From NCBI GenBank assembly GCA_036245805.1, contig BTRK01000003.1:17958464-18022463 (forward strand): a stretch of DNA of 64,000 bases. The letters run 5' to 3'. Source of the DNA: Pristionchus mayeri (lineage: Eukaryota; Nematoda; Chromadorea; Rhabditida; Neodiplogasteridae). The notes beneath the pieces were generated by a model, which worked only from the letters and a program-made list of their open reading frames with translations, made no database searches and was not told the origin of the DNA. The translations under genes were made by a program, and so were the position numbers. This document shows, in pieces, positions 1 to 13,801 of the stretch. How positions within the stretch are numbered: position 1 is the stretch's first letter; each line of letters begins with the position of its first letter.

Positions 1-75
1 AGATACCACTATACACATCCAACAAATATTTACAATTTGGTGTTATCACTCTCATAACCAGATTCCCTGCCTTAC

Positions 76-3000
76 CTGGATGACCTTCGAGGCACCCGAT
101 TCATCTGCCTGAGTCCGCCGACGGCGGATGAAGTCCTTGCGACGAGCCACCGGGTCCTGCGATTGACCTCATTCAGATGATGACGGATGTAAGGAATACC
201 TAATCACCGAATTTAGGAAAAATAGCTACTATTTTTAATAAAACACCCCCCTCTCACGATCTCTCCACCTACCTGCTCCAGTATATACACTTGCGGAAAC
301 TCGAAAGTGCCTTGGATGCACGCACTCCATGGCAGCATTATTACCGTGCGCTATCGCACGTTTCGAAAGAGGAAGAGGGAGGGAAGGTTCCAGGAGGGAA
401 CACCCCAAAGTGAGTAATGGCCCACTCTCCCCATTTCCAACACTCTCTCGTCGGGACAGACAACTAGCGAGATCATTGCTTCGCCACTCCTTCGTTCGAC
501 GCATTCCCCACCCATGATTCACGCGACCTTCCCCCTCCCTCTTTCCAGAATTGCGCCTCGACCGGGAGGGTTCACAGGAAGGGGAATGGATACCCAGATG
601 GAGAAGTTATCGACCGCCTCTCAATTCGCTATTTACTTTTTTATTATTATGAGCATGGCCATCTACTAGCGCTACTAGGGAAACTCGAGAAAATTAGCTC
701 TTTCAGTAGCACGAAGCTCCCGGGTAACTTTATAACGCAAAGCGAATATAAAAAGCGAGAAATATCTCACCTTGGTGCTGGAACTCTGCATGGATGAGAC
801 GGAGGAGCAGGGCGACTGACCCGCTAGGCGCATCTGAGATGCACAAGTTACTCTTATGACTGAGGTTCCACATACTTAGATTCATTTCTTTTTCTGTCGA
901 AAAATAACTCGAACGAGATAAGAATGACTAACGTTTCACTAGCAACGTTTCACTTTTGTAAAGCTATATTTTCAATTGATTGACCAGTTAATCAAAATTC
1001 TCACCTGATTGGCCAGTGAGAAGTCGATGTTGTAGAAGTTGAGTGCCTTCCGCTTCTCGCTCGGCTTCGGAGGCATTACGAGATCGTCGTTTCTGAAGAT
1101 TGATTCTAGTTTGAAAATAGGTACGATAGCAAAATCAGAAACGTCAGCATCACCTACATGACCTATCTGAAACTCGATATTGCATTGTCGGTTTTCCTCT
1201 TCAACAAACGAAAAGAAGTGGAAATATCGCATCAACAAAGCATTGATGGCAAAAATAGTGTGTACAGACCGATTCATCGTGCGCGAAGAGTCAGGAATAA
1301 GTGGGAATCAGAAACGCTCTCTCACCTCAAGGGACTCGAAAGATCACATGAACAAAGCTCTGATAATAGTGATAGTCTGATAGTAGGACTACTACATTAG
1401 AAAACGCGCGCAACTCAACCCTAAGTGAGCGCGCTGAAACTCGGCATCACCAGGTCAGTTTTTTTCCTTCATCAAACGAACAAACGGAAATATCACATGC
1501 TCGAAGCTAATGCGATCAGGGCAATCGGAAATGGAGAGAATCGAACAACGGTTTCGAAAGTTGTCGACGAGTTTAGCGCGTCAATACGAGCCGATTGCGA
1601 TGCTTAAGACGAGAGAGCACGCAAAATCAAGAGAGTCAGACAGCTAGAGGGGCCGGTGGGCAGCGCTTTGTACTGTCAAAAACACGCAAGCATTGGCGCA
1701 GCCTGGAGGGTGCTTACAAACGATCGTCTAAACACAGATCACCCTGGTTAGCATCTCTCTCTCTATCTTATGCGCTCTCTAGCTCTTTCTGATGAACAAG
1801 AGACCGTTTTAATTGAGAGTTCTACCAAGTGGTCATGAAGACCGACACAAACAAGAAGTCGCAATGTATGGAGACCATCCTGATCTAAGACTAGGGAGGA
1901 GGCGAGAGAGCGTGTAAACTTGAGAGAGACTAGAGAGAGAAAGGGGGCGTCAGAGAAGACGTGCATGCCGAATATCGAACAGCCGACAATGATTCACACA
2001 CAGTTCGCGGAAACGGGAGGAGGGGGCATTCCCTTGGCGCGCCCACCTAGGTCAGAGACACGCACGCAATCAATCGATATCTGAGAGTGACTCGTTGTGA
2101 TCTACCCAGGCCACCATCGGGTGATTCCTTATCAAACTTGCAAAAACAAAAATATTCATAAAAGTATTTTAAAAAACAACAACATACTCGTGCAGGTCTA
2201 GTTCGGTGAGGTCGGGCAGGAGGTGGATGCCGTCTGGCAGCGTGATCAACTTGTTGTGGTCCAGTCGCACACGCTGAAGCTTCACACACCTGGAAGAGGA
2301 AACCATGGAGACTGGTGTTGCAGGGATGACACAACTACCGGATCGCCTAGAGCTCGCCCTAAGGGATCTGTTCTTTACCTAAAAAGAAACTAAATTCACT
2401 CAAGTGGACTTGCATCGAGCTACACGGTGAACTCATGATACGTTAATGGTACAATTCCCTCGTAGATCCCCAAAATCACTATCTGGTACTCAACCTTAGG
2501 AATATAAATATCATATTTATACCCGTTATGACCCGTCTATCGCTTAACACTTGGCGTTTCCTAATAGGAAATTCCTATTAACAAAAATGAACCCAATTTG
2601 TGACCTGCTGAGGCCCTCGGGCACCAGCTCCAGCTGGTTGTACGACAGGTGCAGCACGGTGAGCTGCACCAGCTTCCCGATGCCAGACGGAATGCCTAAG
2701 GAAGAGGGAATTAATTCATTAATTAAATTTAAAATTAGTCTACGATGACGGTGAATTTATGAGCGATATTGCTGAAGAGAATTAACAAAGGGGGAAATGA
2801 GGGAATATTGAAAAAAAGGTAGATCAACGATACCCTCGAAGGTGAGCTCGTTGTTGCTGGCGTAGAAGCGCTGGAGCATCGTCATTCGCACGAGGCCCTC
2901 GGGCAATGCCTGAGGCAATATATTAGTAAACACGAAAACAAAACCAAACAATGTTTTGCTCTCCAATGCGAAGTGGAGACACTTTGATGGTACATTAGTC

Positions 3001-5895
3001 TCAGTGCATCCCACCATTGATCTCAAAACGTCTCGCAAAATTCAATTTGAGCAGCAACAACTTGTCGTGATCTACCAATGGCTGATTATTGATTACCTTG
3101 AGGCAGTTGCTGGAGACATTCAGCGTGGCTACAGTCTCCCACGAGCCCTCGGGCAGATCGATCTTGGTGATCTACAGAGATGCACTTATTATTAAATTTA
3201 CAAAATTTGAGCACCTAAATAAACAAAAAAATCCACGCACGGGGCTCAAACGATTTGAGCAATACAACAAATGATTAATTCAATGAAGAAAATCTGCTGG
3301 GTGCATTCTTAGTTGGCGCCTGAAACAAGAACGCACCTTGTTCGAGGAGAGATCGAGTTTCCTCAGACTTTTCAGCTTGTAGAGGGCATCGGGCACGGCC
3401 GGCAGGTTGTTTTCGGCAAAGTCAACGTCCTGCGAGGATGAGCTTTATCATTGATTTAAATTTATATTTGATTCTATCCCAGCAAAATAATCATTTGTTT
3501 TCAATTATCAACACTGGCGAATTGAAGTTCCGACAACACATCATGTTCGGAGAATTAACCGTAGCAGTGATACAAGGTAGAAAAAAGGCAACGAAAAAAG
3601 CCAGTGACTCAGGTTGTTGGGAAGATATTGATCAATATCTACTGTAAACATCGATAAAGGCATACGGTAAGATTCTCCAGGTCATCCAGAGTCGGCGGGA
3701 TGTTGTCGAGTGTCCGATTGGTGTTGCGCATGTGCAGCACACGGAGGGCAGTCATACTGTATTAATGATAATTGTAAGTAACAAAATAAAACAATACCAA
3801 AATATTCATGACAATCGCGTTGATAATACTCCAGTCGACCAAATTTAAATTAACTTTAATTAAAATAATAAACATTTTGTTTAGAATATAGATCTAATTG
3901 AAATTGAAATTATGAAAAGAGACGTAATTCAAGAAGGTGGTGTAGCAGCTTTTTGCAAAGTTTGTACGCGCTAGTAGTGTATTTAATTTGAGGCAAGATC
4001 TCCAAAATTTCATAAACAAAAATTAGCAATATTCACCTGGGCAACTGCTTCAATTGGAAGTGATGGAGCGGGTTGTTAGACAGACGGAGCTCCTGGAATT
4101 AAAATATTCAATTACCAGACCAAAATTTAAAGTTGTTTCTGTGAAAGTTCAAACTGTGAATCACGAATTCACCTGTACGAGCGTCAGTCTTCTGATCTGA
4201 GGCGGGAGCATGTCCAGCTTGTTGAACGAGAGGTCGACATAGAGGAGATCGATCAGATTCGAGAACACCTGCAAGAGGGGGAATTGAAGGAGCACAAATA
4301 GCGCACGCGATATTGTTATCAATGTAAACCGCGAAATCATCATTCTTGTGAAGCCTGAGAGACAATAGCACCGATCATTGAGGATTATCGAAAGAGAAGC
4401 ATGAGATAAAAGGTGTGCACTGCTTTCTAATAGTCAACTAAGTGTGCAAAAGAAGGATAAATAGTCAATAATGATTATATTTTGACTATTTGTTATCAAT
4501 TCAATTTTCGTTAGCACGTACACCCCAATATTTTACAAAGATGAACATATACACAAAAATCTGTAAAATCTGTGACGGTACAAATAAGGAGGACCGAAAC
4601 ACTCGCCTGATTGGGAATGTTCTCGATGTTGTTATGGGAGAGATTGAGCACGATCGCACACTTCGCGTACTCGAGGTTGTTAGGTACCTAAACAATCCTG
4701 ATTAACTAATTAAGTAATTAAGAATGTATTGTGTAAGTGCTAATTAATTATGCGAACTCACCTCTCTCAACTGGTTATTGGAGAAATCGATGATCGTCAG
4801 GTCCTTCATGCGGAAAATGTCCGTAGGAATACCGGAAGTTTTGATCTGAAAAATTACGAACTAGTAAGGAAGAAACAGAATTATTTTCAATATCGACTAC
4901 AATCGTGAGCAATCTCTACTCCTTCTCTAATAGAGACTTGATATTAATCGAGATAGACCAACGAATAACATGGAAGCAAGAGCGACTACAATTATAAATC
5001 GTTGAGTAAACATTACGTAAATTGATGTAAATGTAAATAAATAAAGATCAAATTGCGTCTGCACTCACGTTATTGTGTCTGACGATGACCGATCTGAGTC
5101 GGGGCAGATCGGATAGCTCTCCGTGCACACTCGTCAGCGAGTTCCGAGACATTTGCAGGTGCTCCAGATTGGCGCATCGAGACAGCTCGTCCGGCACCTG
5201 CAGTTAGATTATTAAATATGCGTGATTTAGCAATTCTTCGATAATTGGCCAGCATATTTTTTTGACCGACTCTACCCTTTCTCATCTGTGGCACAGATTC
5301 TGTGCCATCGACTTACCCAATCTTATTTGACCTTATCACTATCAGAAAGTCAGGGGAGAAGAGAACAACAAAAAGTACGGGTGGTATGCTTAGCAATGAG
5401 GAGTTTGAGGGGTGAGCCAAATATCGAAAAAGTGCTCTTCGTTTAGCACGGATGGGCCCAAAACTTCCTGATACTTCCTATCAATTTACCAGTACTTCAT
5501 ACCAATACATCATCCTAGATCTAGTCATATGACCTATCAAAAAGAGATGGTTACTGATATCAGAATGGTGCAAAGGTCTCGCTAATAACTGCCAGCATGA
5601 TTCACCCTTTCGAGACTGGATCGATTCAGCTTCAGCCATGTCATCTGCGTCATCTGCTCCACATCGTGGGGAAAGCGGTCGCCCTGCAAATTCCATCAAA
5701 CTTAAATTTTAATTAGTAAATTTACAGTAATAATAGCATACTTTCTATCCTTACGTTTCTTCCTAATCATCCACAAACTTACACCAGAACTAACCGGTCA
5801 TAAATCTGGTTATAAGACAGTAAAGTCGGCCTGACCGAGAAGTCATTCCTTGAGAAGTCGACTCCTCGCACGAAGGAGAGCACGCCAACGGCCAT
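76..5895 (-). CDS. fli-1: Flightless-1 homologue, leucine-rich-repeat half (3' end outside window)
   Basis: Actin-remodelling and nuclear-receptor cofactor family: N-terminal leucine-rich repeats followed by gelsolin domains. Sixteen exons are visible and join in frame: 5836-5895, 5606-5683, 5069-5197, 4762-4845, 4607-4687, 4173-4268, 4037-4092, 3666-3756, 3337-3429, 3097-3171, 2834-2909, 2605-2695, 2188-2289, 1005-1092, 771-833, 76-156. The start is the ATG at 5895, reading MAVGVLSFVRGVDFSRNDFS, the expected FLI-1 N-terminus. About 15 LRRs follow with LxxLxLxxN cores, then PPKPSEKRKALNFYNIDFSL, a signature of FLI-1 after the LRRs, and a basic linker (KDFIRRRR). The gelsolin repeats must lie to the left of position 76. 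The intron after 4607 begins with GC instead of GT. Identity rests on remembered similarity to C. elegans FLI-1 along the whole visible length. Confidence 0.95.
160..770 (-). other. fli-1 intron, no gene seen
   Basis: This is the intron between the last two visible fli-1 exons. Both strands carry short open frames, but none has splice-consistent neighbours or recognisable protein sequence. A partial copy of the hairpin repeat (CACTCTCTCGTC... at about 441) is the only structure I see. Confidence 0.6.
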
Positions 5896-6898
5896 CGTGA
5901 GTAGTCGGTGTTAATGGGCGGGTTAGTAGGCGAGATCAGTGCATCGCCCGACACGACAACCTGACGAAGGCAACAGTTAAGTAGTGAGGGGAAACGCGCG
6001 GAAGACTTGCAAAACCCGAAAACATGATAATAAACGAGCAACACACGAGTTACTCACGAAGCAACTGGCCATTGCACAACGGATCGTGAACAGAATGCGA
6101 TTTTTCGCCACCTACACCACACTCAGTGCACGCACTCAATCGTGAATTGATTTTCACTAAGTACCGTAATCTAAATATACAGTAATTTTAATTTAATATG
6201 ATTTTTATATTATTTTTTTTAATAAGAAAATAAAAAGCGAAAGGATATAAATTCACATATACATGTAAACTGACGTGGGAATAAGGGAACGCATATTGGA
6301 TCATAAATATTCAAATTGCCAATATAATCGCTGATTGGAGTTGGTGTAAATCGCCCGGTCGGCCACCGGAAGAGCCTGCAGACTAATCATGTGACACTAA
6401 TCCCAACAATCCTTCCAGAATGTCAACTTCATTATTTCTGCTTCTTTCGTAACCCTCGCCAGCTGTTCTGTGCCTATTTTTGCTATGCTTTTTGTCTCTT
6501 TTCTGGACATATACAATGTCGTGGACACAGGAAGGTGAAAAACGAGTGTATCGGATGCAATGAGGGTTCGATAGAGAAGAGGGAAGAAGAGAGATGGAGC
6601 TTCTTCTCTCGGACTTTACACTGCTCCCTGATCTCCGTTGTTGTGTACAGCTCTGCCTCTCTCTCAGGAGTAGGATCTCTGAAAGGTTCTCTCTCCCCTT
6701 CCCACACTCTCTCCCCTTCCCTCTGACTAGATTGAAGTGAGATGGAAGAGAGTCCCTCTCCTCCTCTCCTCCTCCCATTTCCTCGCGAGATACTCCTCAG
6801 TATCTCTTGCTCGTTTCCCAGATCACCTCCTCTCCTCTCCCCTATCATCTCATGACACCGTAACCCGACCCCTTGCAGCACCTGCAGCACCTGCACCA
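5896..6898. promoter_or_regulatory. Divergent intergenic region between fli-1 and methyltransferase 1
   Basis: About 1 kb separates the fli-1 ATG (minus) from the methyltransferase ATG (plus), so it should hold both promoters. It contains an AT-rich block (6170-6250) and a long polypyrimidine tract (6590-6850). The latter runs into ccttgcag just before the plus-strand start, a sequence that could serve as a cis or spliced-leader acceptor. No TATA box or other defined element could be assigned. Confidence 0.4.
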
Positions 6899-9800
6899 AT
6901 GGGACACGACCACGAGTCGGAGCAGCAAAGACAGCAGCAGCAGCAACCGCAACAACCACAGCCGCAGCCCCAGGCTGAAAATGGGCAGGAGAAGTGAGTG
7001 GTAACATGACGTTATCCTGATCTAACGAGACTGTTTGAACAGACTACGCAGATTTATTTGAAAAAAAATAATTCAGGGAAAAGTCTCCCAAACCGGAGGA
7101 GAACTGCTCAGCCAGCGACCACTTCACTAAAGTAAGTTAAAGACATTTATTTGGTATTGTTTTACCTATCTGACAGTCATTATTTTCTCTCCTTTCCACG
7201 CATGATAAACGCTAACTGAAACTCAACTCCTTGTTCAGAATTCGTTAAGACTGAAACGTAAAAATACAGTAAAACATCACAGATGCGGGTTCTTTCAGTT
7301 CAATCCCGAGAAGTACCTCCAGAGTTTCTACAAGACTGCCGGAGAGGATCTGGCTATGCAGGTAGAGTTCAAATATCAAATATTATTTCGAATGTGGAAA
7401 TTATTCTCTAAACTTCGTTCACTCTCTCGATCTCAGCTGCAAGAGAGCCTAAAAACGAGAAGAGAATTCGATTTCCGAACAGAGATCTGACTCTCTTCAT
7501 TTCCCATACTCTCTCGTTTTTGTCTAACCCTCTAGATAGTGTGCAAACATGAGAGAGACCGATCCGCTCTGCAGGTGGTCCTCTTCTTCCTGCCCGGCAT
7601 CCTCTACCGCCTGCCTAAACGCATCGAGACCATGCTCGATCTGGGTGCAGGTGAGCAGTGCGACGATTACTAAACGTCGCCGCGTCGAAATTTGAACAGG
7701 GCGACGTTTACTAAACCTCGCCACGCAGGCCCTACCGTATACCTGCCGATCGCGTGTCGGGATCGCGTCGAGACCATCTTCACCTCCGATTACGCACCCG
7801 CCAACAGGCAGTCGCTGCAGCAGTGGTGCGAAAAGCGGTGAGATGATTACGGTAGTTTGGGAAAGATTAATTACACAATATCGAGTTACAGTAGCTGTGA
7901 AGGCACAGATTAATGTAAAACAGATTAATGTAACGATCAGATCATAAATTGTGTTGTAATGGTATGATGATAATTCTGCTATTAACTGGATGTGTTTCAC
8001 AGAGTATTCAAAAACTGGAACCTCACCAACTTTCGATGCAGTTCGAATATCTTCGTCAGAAAATTTTATCAATTCACAAATTTATCTCGTTCAACTAAAC
8101 CCACTAATTGCTCAGGAGGCTCATTTTTCAGTCGATTATCATGAAAATTAAATTTCCTTTATTGAAAATTAGTGAGTGATCCGAATTGACAATTCGAAAG
8201 TTCGTGCATTCTCTTGTCATCGTGATGGGAAAAAGTCCATAATCACTGCAATCAGATAGGAAGATCAATTTTCAAAGATACCGTTCTGCAGTCACTCATT
8301 CGACTGGACGAAGGTGTGCACGTGGATCTCCAACATCGAGGCATCACACGAGACTGCGGAAGTGATGCAGCAGAAGGCAAGGGACAAAGTAAGGAGTTGA
8401 TCATGGTCGTTGGACTAAGGATGACGTTATTAGAAATGACTCCCTTCATTCTGCGTGCTCCTCGCTGGTCTAACATGTTCGTAGAATGAAGAGAGAGAGT
8501 TTCTTGCGATGAAATTCCTACATTGAACACAGCGTTGTTGGCAATATGCCATCAACATTGGTTCCGTAAACCACTCGTTAGAGAGCATGTAAATGACAAA
8601 GACTATTTCTCTGCACTCTCACGCATCTCGCCCATTCCATGTAGAATTCATTGTCTTGATACTTCAAGCACGGGATGATATGGGAGGCTATGACAGCACT
8701 TAGAAGTTGCGGCATAGCCAGCATCGCTTGCAACATGCCATTCGAGGCAGAATTGCAAACGTGAATGATAGATTTTTATTGAAGAGAAAATGCCCGAAAT
8801 ATTATCGAAGGCAGATTTATCTGTTAAATGAAGACAGGGTGAAACTCATCTCCCTACTGTTCCCCTATTTTGAATTATAGTAACTCATGTCAGATGTCCT
8901 CAAGTACCGAACAAATGTTCGGCGATCCTCATAAATGTATCGCCCACAGTAATCTTTCGAGGCATCCGATCCTGATTCAGGGAATACCGTAATCCTCACA
9001 GGTGCGCGCGATTCTCGACGTGAACGTGCACGAGTGTCCGGTGGTGCGGAATGTGGACTGGAAGAAGGACGAGACCGTAGAGGTGCCAGAGCAGTTCGAT
9101 GTGAGTTCACCTTGATGATCTTTGATCTTTGCATTTCGCCTCTGACTCATTAATTATCCCGCTCTTTCACCGATAGGACAGCTTATACAGAATACAAGGT
9201 GACGCTAAAGTTGTGGACAGGAATATAAACTGAAAAAATAGGTAGAAAGTTAAAAAATATAAACGTTTCGAATTAATCGATTTAGTTTCACATTCGGCAC
9301 AAATTTAGATGAAATGGGTCTGAAGTAATGGTCGGGAGCTCTCTATTGTAAAAATCTAAAAATAGATAATAGATCGATAATTCAGGTGTTCCCTCCCCCA
9401 GCCCCCCTCTCCCTGAATGACAAATTAGCCTATGCTTTTGCTCTTTCACTCCTCGATTTCCCCACACCACACCACTTCGCAACTCTCTTCATTCTGCGTG
9501 CTCTCTCATCTTCGTGATCGGCGAGAGAGCACGCAGAATGAAGAGAGTCATATCCTGCTAAGCCATCCCTACTTGACACTTATGAGTGACACTCGCATCC
9601 GGAGCAGCACAAGAGAAAGGTTGAAGCTGCTCTCTTCTCTCGTTCTCTGATTTTCCTAATCGACGAGAGAGTGTGTAAAGTGAGGAGACGAGAGAGAGGG
9701 AGAGAGAGACATAGAGAGGGAGAGAGAGGGGGGAGGAGAGTGCTTGCGTCATCTCTATTTGTTATCTGACGGAAGCGAGCAGTGCTTGAGTCAGACTAGA

Positions 9801-11575
9801 GAAGAGATGCATCAGGAGAGAAATGAGGGACGAGGAGAACGATATCCACACATAATTATACCAGAGATCAGTCTCAGACAATAGACTAACTCCGGGCTCC
9901 TCGATACAATGATAAATTTCGCAATTTGTGAAATCAGAAAACTATATTTGAGAAAGGGAGGCCTCGCAACAAGCCAAAACTTTGTATGACTGTAGACCCG
10001 AACAAGATAATTGTTCGATCAACGACAATATATTTAATATATTTATATATTTATTTAATATATTTATATATAGAAGATCAACGACAAAGATCACTGCAGC
10101 TGGTCACTACAGTCTTCTGTCTGGAGTACTCGGGAGAGACGCTGCAGGAGTATCTCCGTGCTGTGAAGGGCGCCTGCTCGCTCGTGAAGCCCGGAGGATA
10201 CCTGGTCAGGAGTGATACACTTCGCCCTCTCTTAATTTAATTCCCTACTATGGACAATGATTCTAAAAGATGCTAAACATGGATGGAACGCGCCAGCGAG
10301 CCTATTTTTTGCACTTTTTATTTTGTTATTTTCGAACGAGCGTTCGGAGTGAAATCGAATCGATGGCACACCAATCCATTTTGAAATATTCGTGAAACTC
10401 AACTCATCCATGACAGATTTTTTTCGTAAAATATGATTGTTTCGATCAGCGTCTGAAGGAACTGAAGAAGTTTTGTTTCAGCAAAGATTTAGAAGTCGAT
10501 CTTTGATCGTTAACCTCTTCAGATGCAAGGCGGAGTCCTCGACGCGGACAGCTATAACTTCGACGGCAAGCGATTCCGCTCCCATCGACTCGAGAGGGAG
10601 CACGTCACCCTCGGTCTCAAGGTACCGGCAGCTCGGATGTAGGCTGGGGATTCATGTTCTTTACTTCTGCGCATTACCGTCGTATGAGAGAGGAGCTTAA
10701 TCGTTGATCTTTGATCTTTGATCTTTCAAAATCTCATTCTCTCCGCACTCGCACGCACTAACATCCTTCCTTGTTCAGTTGCATCCTCTTCCTCTCTCTT
10801 GCTCTCTTCCCTAGATTCTTCACGATCTACATACTGTAGTAGGCTACGGTAGCTCCGACGATGATCTACCTCGGTTACTGTATTCAGGGTTACGGTAGCA
10901 TTCCAGGAGAACGGTTTCTTCACTGAAGAAGACGCCTCCGGGGAGCACGAGTTTAAGTTCATCGTCCACGAGGAGGTCTACATCATGATCGCCAAGAGGA
11001 AGGAATGAAGCCCCGCCCACTGGGCCACGCCCCCTTGACCTGCCGGGCAATCGATCGATAAACCCGAGTCTTTCCATGATTGCCCGGTAGGTCACTGCCC
11101 CTTAGCTGCTGCCATTCTTATTTGTCGCGTGCTGTGCCCCGCTTGTACACATTGCTTTCTAGTTCAGCTCACTGCCTATGTTATTTGTCTGCTTTCGCTT
11201 TCCTTATTTTGCTATTTGCACACTAACACATGGGCCGACTCGGATTTTGGTAGGGAGGAGAGATCGAATGATTCCTCACTGTTGCTCGAGGAAGAATAGA
11301 GATGGCTTTACCAGAAATGATTCTCTTCATCCTGGAATGAGGCGATTCATTTCCTGCGAAGTCCTCCGTAATTATTGATTCGAGCACGAGTCGAGGAGTC
11401 AATCATTCGTTGATCTCTGATCTTTGACCTCTCCTCGTCGTTAACCCCTCCTGTTCTCCTCCAGGAGGCAGGGATGTGCACTGACGTCACTCGGGGCGAG
11501 AACGACTTCCGGTACATCTGCCACGACGACATCTTCATTATGATATCGAAGAAACCCGAGACGACGTCCCAATGA
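6899..11575 (+). CDS. SAM-dependent methyltransferase 1, NNMT/PNMT/TEMT family, two alternative last exons
   Basis: Small-molecule N-methyltransferase family (nicotinamide, phenylethanolamine, thioether substrates); the substrate here cannot be told. Exons: 6899-6993, 7077-7131, 7299-7361, 7575-7650, 7729-7837, 8292-8388, 9002-9100, 10100-10204, 10523-10621, then either 10907-11008 or 11465-11575. All phases agree, giving 299 or 302 residues. The SAM-binding loop is MLDLGAGPTVY; post-motif elements are FTSDYAPANR (acidic loop), HSFDWTKVC, VTTVFCLEYSGETLQEY and VKPGGYL. The N-terminus is extended by a Gln/Pro-rich stretch (QQRQQQQQPQQPQPQPQ), unusual for the family and probably unstructured. 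The two last exons are diverged copies that start at the same phase (ENGFFTEED... and EAGMCTDVT...) and both end with their own stop. A second methyltransferase follows 2.2 kb downstream. Confidence 0.88.
9482..9548. repeat. Perfect 26 bp inverted repeat (hairpin family type copy)
   Basis: The arms 9482-9507 (ACTCTCTTCATTCTGCGTGC...) and 9523-9548 are exact reverse complements around a 15-base loop. Full or partial relatives occur at about 7480, 12345, 18371, 25693, 36321, 36896, 48127, 49045, 49495 and 53195. Confidence 0.93.
10022..10074. repeat. AT-rich tandem tract (tatttaatatatttatata)
   Basis: Imperfect repetition of TATTTAATATATTTATATA in the intron before exon 8 of methyltransferase 1. 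It is simple-sequence DNA with no coding value. Confidence 0.7.
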
Positions 11576-13801
11576 TTCACGTGCTCGCCGTAGTTAGTAG
11601 TCGTGATGTCTTTGATGGAGCGGGCAAAGGGTCGAAGGCTTTCATTTCGAATATTCTCTAGTCTATACTTTGGCAGTAGAAGGAGCACGGATCCTGAGAG
11701 GGAATTGTGCTGAAACTGTCACTCTGATGATTCTCTTGAAAGTTATCTTCATTCTGCGTGCTCTATCAGACTGCTTAGAGGACACTCAGAATGAAAAGAC
11801 GAATTCTTGTGAATCCGAGAGTATGCGGGATGTTGAGAGTTCCTTGCCCATTGCCCGTTGCACGATCACCGATGAAATTCTCATCCTCTAACGTTTCTAG
11901 CCCACTTTCCATCGTGAGTTCTTACCACAATCTCTCTCTCGACAGACACGGTTCCCTTTCTCTCATTGAAATGGACGTTCTGTCTCACAGTTCGTACTAT
12001 TTTTCTGTCTCTTTTACGAGTGCTCTCCGGCCATCTTTTGTACAGCTATATGCATAAATTGCTTAGGATACTCGTTGTTCTGTTCTTGTAAACACTATGG
12101 TTTCCATTTTGGGCACTTTGTTATATTTTCGAGTGAGTTTCGCACTTGAAACCTACCCGAAAAGAATACGAAATTGCCCAAATTTGAGACCCTAGTCCAC
12201 ATAAACACATTGAACACAACTGCAGTGAATATCCGAGAGCTCAATCCTCAGCGATGGAACTGACCAGTTATCTCTCTGCTCCCTCCTTCTCTCAAACAGA
12301 AATCTCCGATCGATACTTCGCTAAGGAGCGGGAGACTCTCTTCATTTCGCGTGCTCTCTCTCCTTCTCTGACTGGCTAGAGAGTGTGTGGATTGGAGAGA
12401 GTCAGTCAATTACTGGCTAAGGATGTCGTCGACTCGACGGGGAGACACGCTGTGCGTCAGACGCAGAAAAAGGTTGGGCAAACAAGGAAAGGAGATAACT
12501 CGGAGCGGTTCTTAAACTGCTACCCTTCTCCCCTATAAAACCAGTGAAACAGAGAACAAGAGTGCGAAGGAAGGGTAATGGATGCTCCTCACTTTTATTT
12601 TATGATCCCTATTTGATTAGGGTTGCTCCATCCTGCAAAGTTCACTGATTCTTCCCCTGCTCATTCAGACAGTATTAAATTCTTTTTATTGAAAATGCAG
12701 ATGGACCAGTGAATGCATTTCTTTCGAATCAATCTGTAGGATGTGTGAAACCTAACTATTCCTTGCAATTTTGGGAGATGAATCTTCCTTTTCTTCTGGA
12801 AGCTACAGTCCTCCCCCCTCCTTTCTCCCACATCTGGCCCTTCTCTCGAGTGTTCATCAATGAATTATCTCCACATCTGCTAGTAATATAGGAAACTCCT
12901 TCCTTCTTCCTCCTCTTTACACTCGCTTCTCGAATGGGATCGAAGGGTCTTCCTCCGGACGTCACTCCGCGCCCCGTTCTAATGTCCCTTCCTACACTTT
13001 TGCCCGATGCACTTCTTCAATTCAAAGACTGCACATCTGCGAACCGATCAATACTAAGGCGCTTAGCCCAAGGGTGCGAAACTGAAGAACTTAGTCCGTG
13101 ATCTGCGAACTCCCACCGAAATTCGTGTTCTCCGCTCAGTTTATCAATATTTTGTTGGTATTCATCTGTAAACTATTGCTGCGACTTTCATCAGACTAAT
13201 AGAAATATTACCTGATACTTACCTACTTTTCCGAAGATGAGGCCCAGTCCTTTCAACAACACAAATGTTTTCAAAACCTCAACAAAAGCGTCACTGCGGA
13301 CAACAAAATTTCACCACCCTTCGTAACCCGAGCGATTCTCGTCCTTGCTTCCGACGGGGTTCTTCTTCTCTTTGCCCTCTTCTCTCCCCCATCCCTCTCC
13401 CTCTCCCCTCTTCCCCCTCCCCTTCTCCTTCTCCTTCTTCTTCATCTTCTCCTTCGCTTCTTCCTCCCTCCCTACTTGACCCTTCTCACTTACACCAGAA
13501 TGAGGTACACACACAGATATGCTTCCTTATCCCCCTGCTTTCTCGAACTTTGGTGTTTATCACTCATAGGGTCTAAGTGGCGGAGATCAGTGGGATCAGT
13601 GTGATCTACCATTCCGAACCCTGTCGATTTCGTAGGAGGTATATCACTCAAGAATTTGTGCTTCACTCCGGTTGTTAGCGTCAAAAATCATCAAAAATTG
13701 TCCGACATTACGATAGTCTTCAATCGATAACTGAAACATTATGGTAGTCATCGATCGATGAGTCTTACCGTACCCCTAATTAGTCTTGCAGCGCCACGCC
13801 G
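11576..13801. other. Intergenic region between the two methyltransferases
   Basis: No convincing gene on either strand. It holds partial copies of the hairpin repeat (about 11745-11800 and 12338-12407), a long CT-rich tract (13360-13480) and TACGATAG/TACCGTA-type motifs near 13710-13775. The region ends in TTGCAG at 13784-13789, twelve bases before the ATG of methyltransferase 2, a plausible trans-splice or outron acceptor. Confidence 0.5.

Noticed and set aside
6383..7007. Two minus-strand frames of 131 and 174 codons
   Set aside because: They come from polypyrimidine DNA and the antisense of the Gln-rich exon; no family features or splice context.
8003..8160. Possible extra methyltransferase exon (VFKNWNLTNF...)
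   Set aside because: It has an AG acceptor in phase, but the exon at 8292 joins correctly to 7837 and contains the expected FDWTK motif; the 8003 frame has no sensible donor.
9482..9548. Hairpins as microRNA precursors or CRISPR-like repeats
   Set aside because: Perfect pairing, many dispersed copies and low-complexity CT-rich arms fit a repeat family; repeats are inverted and unevenly spaced, unlike a CRISPR array.
13265..13576. 103-codon plus-strand frame rich in Ser and Pro
   Set aside because: It translates a CT-rich tract upstream of methyltransferase 2, with no splice or conservation evidence.
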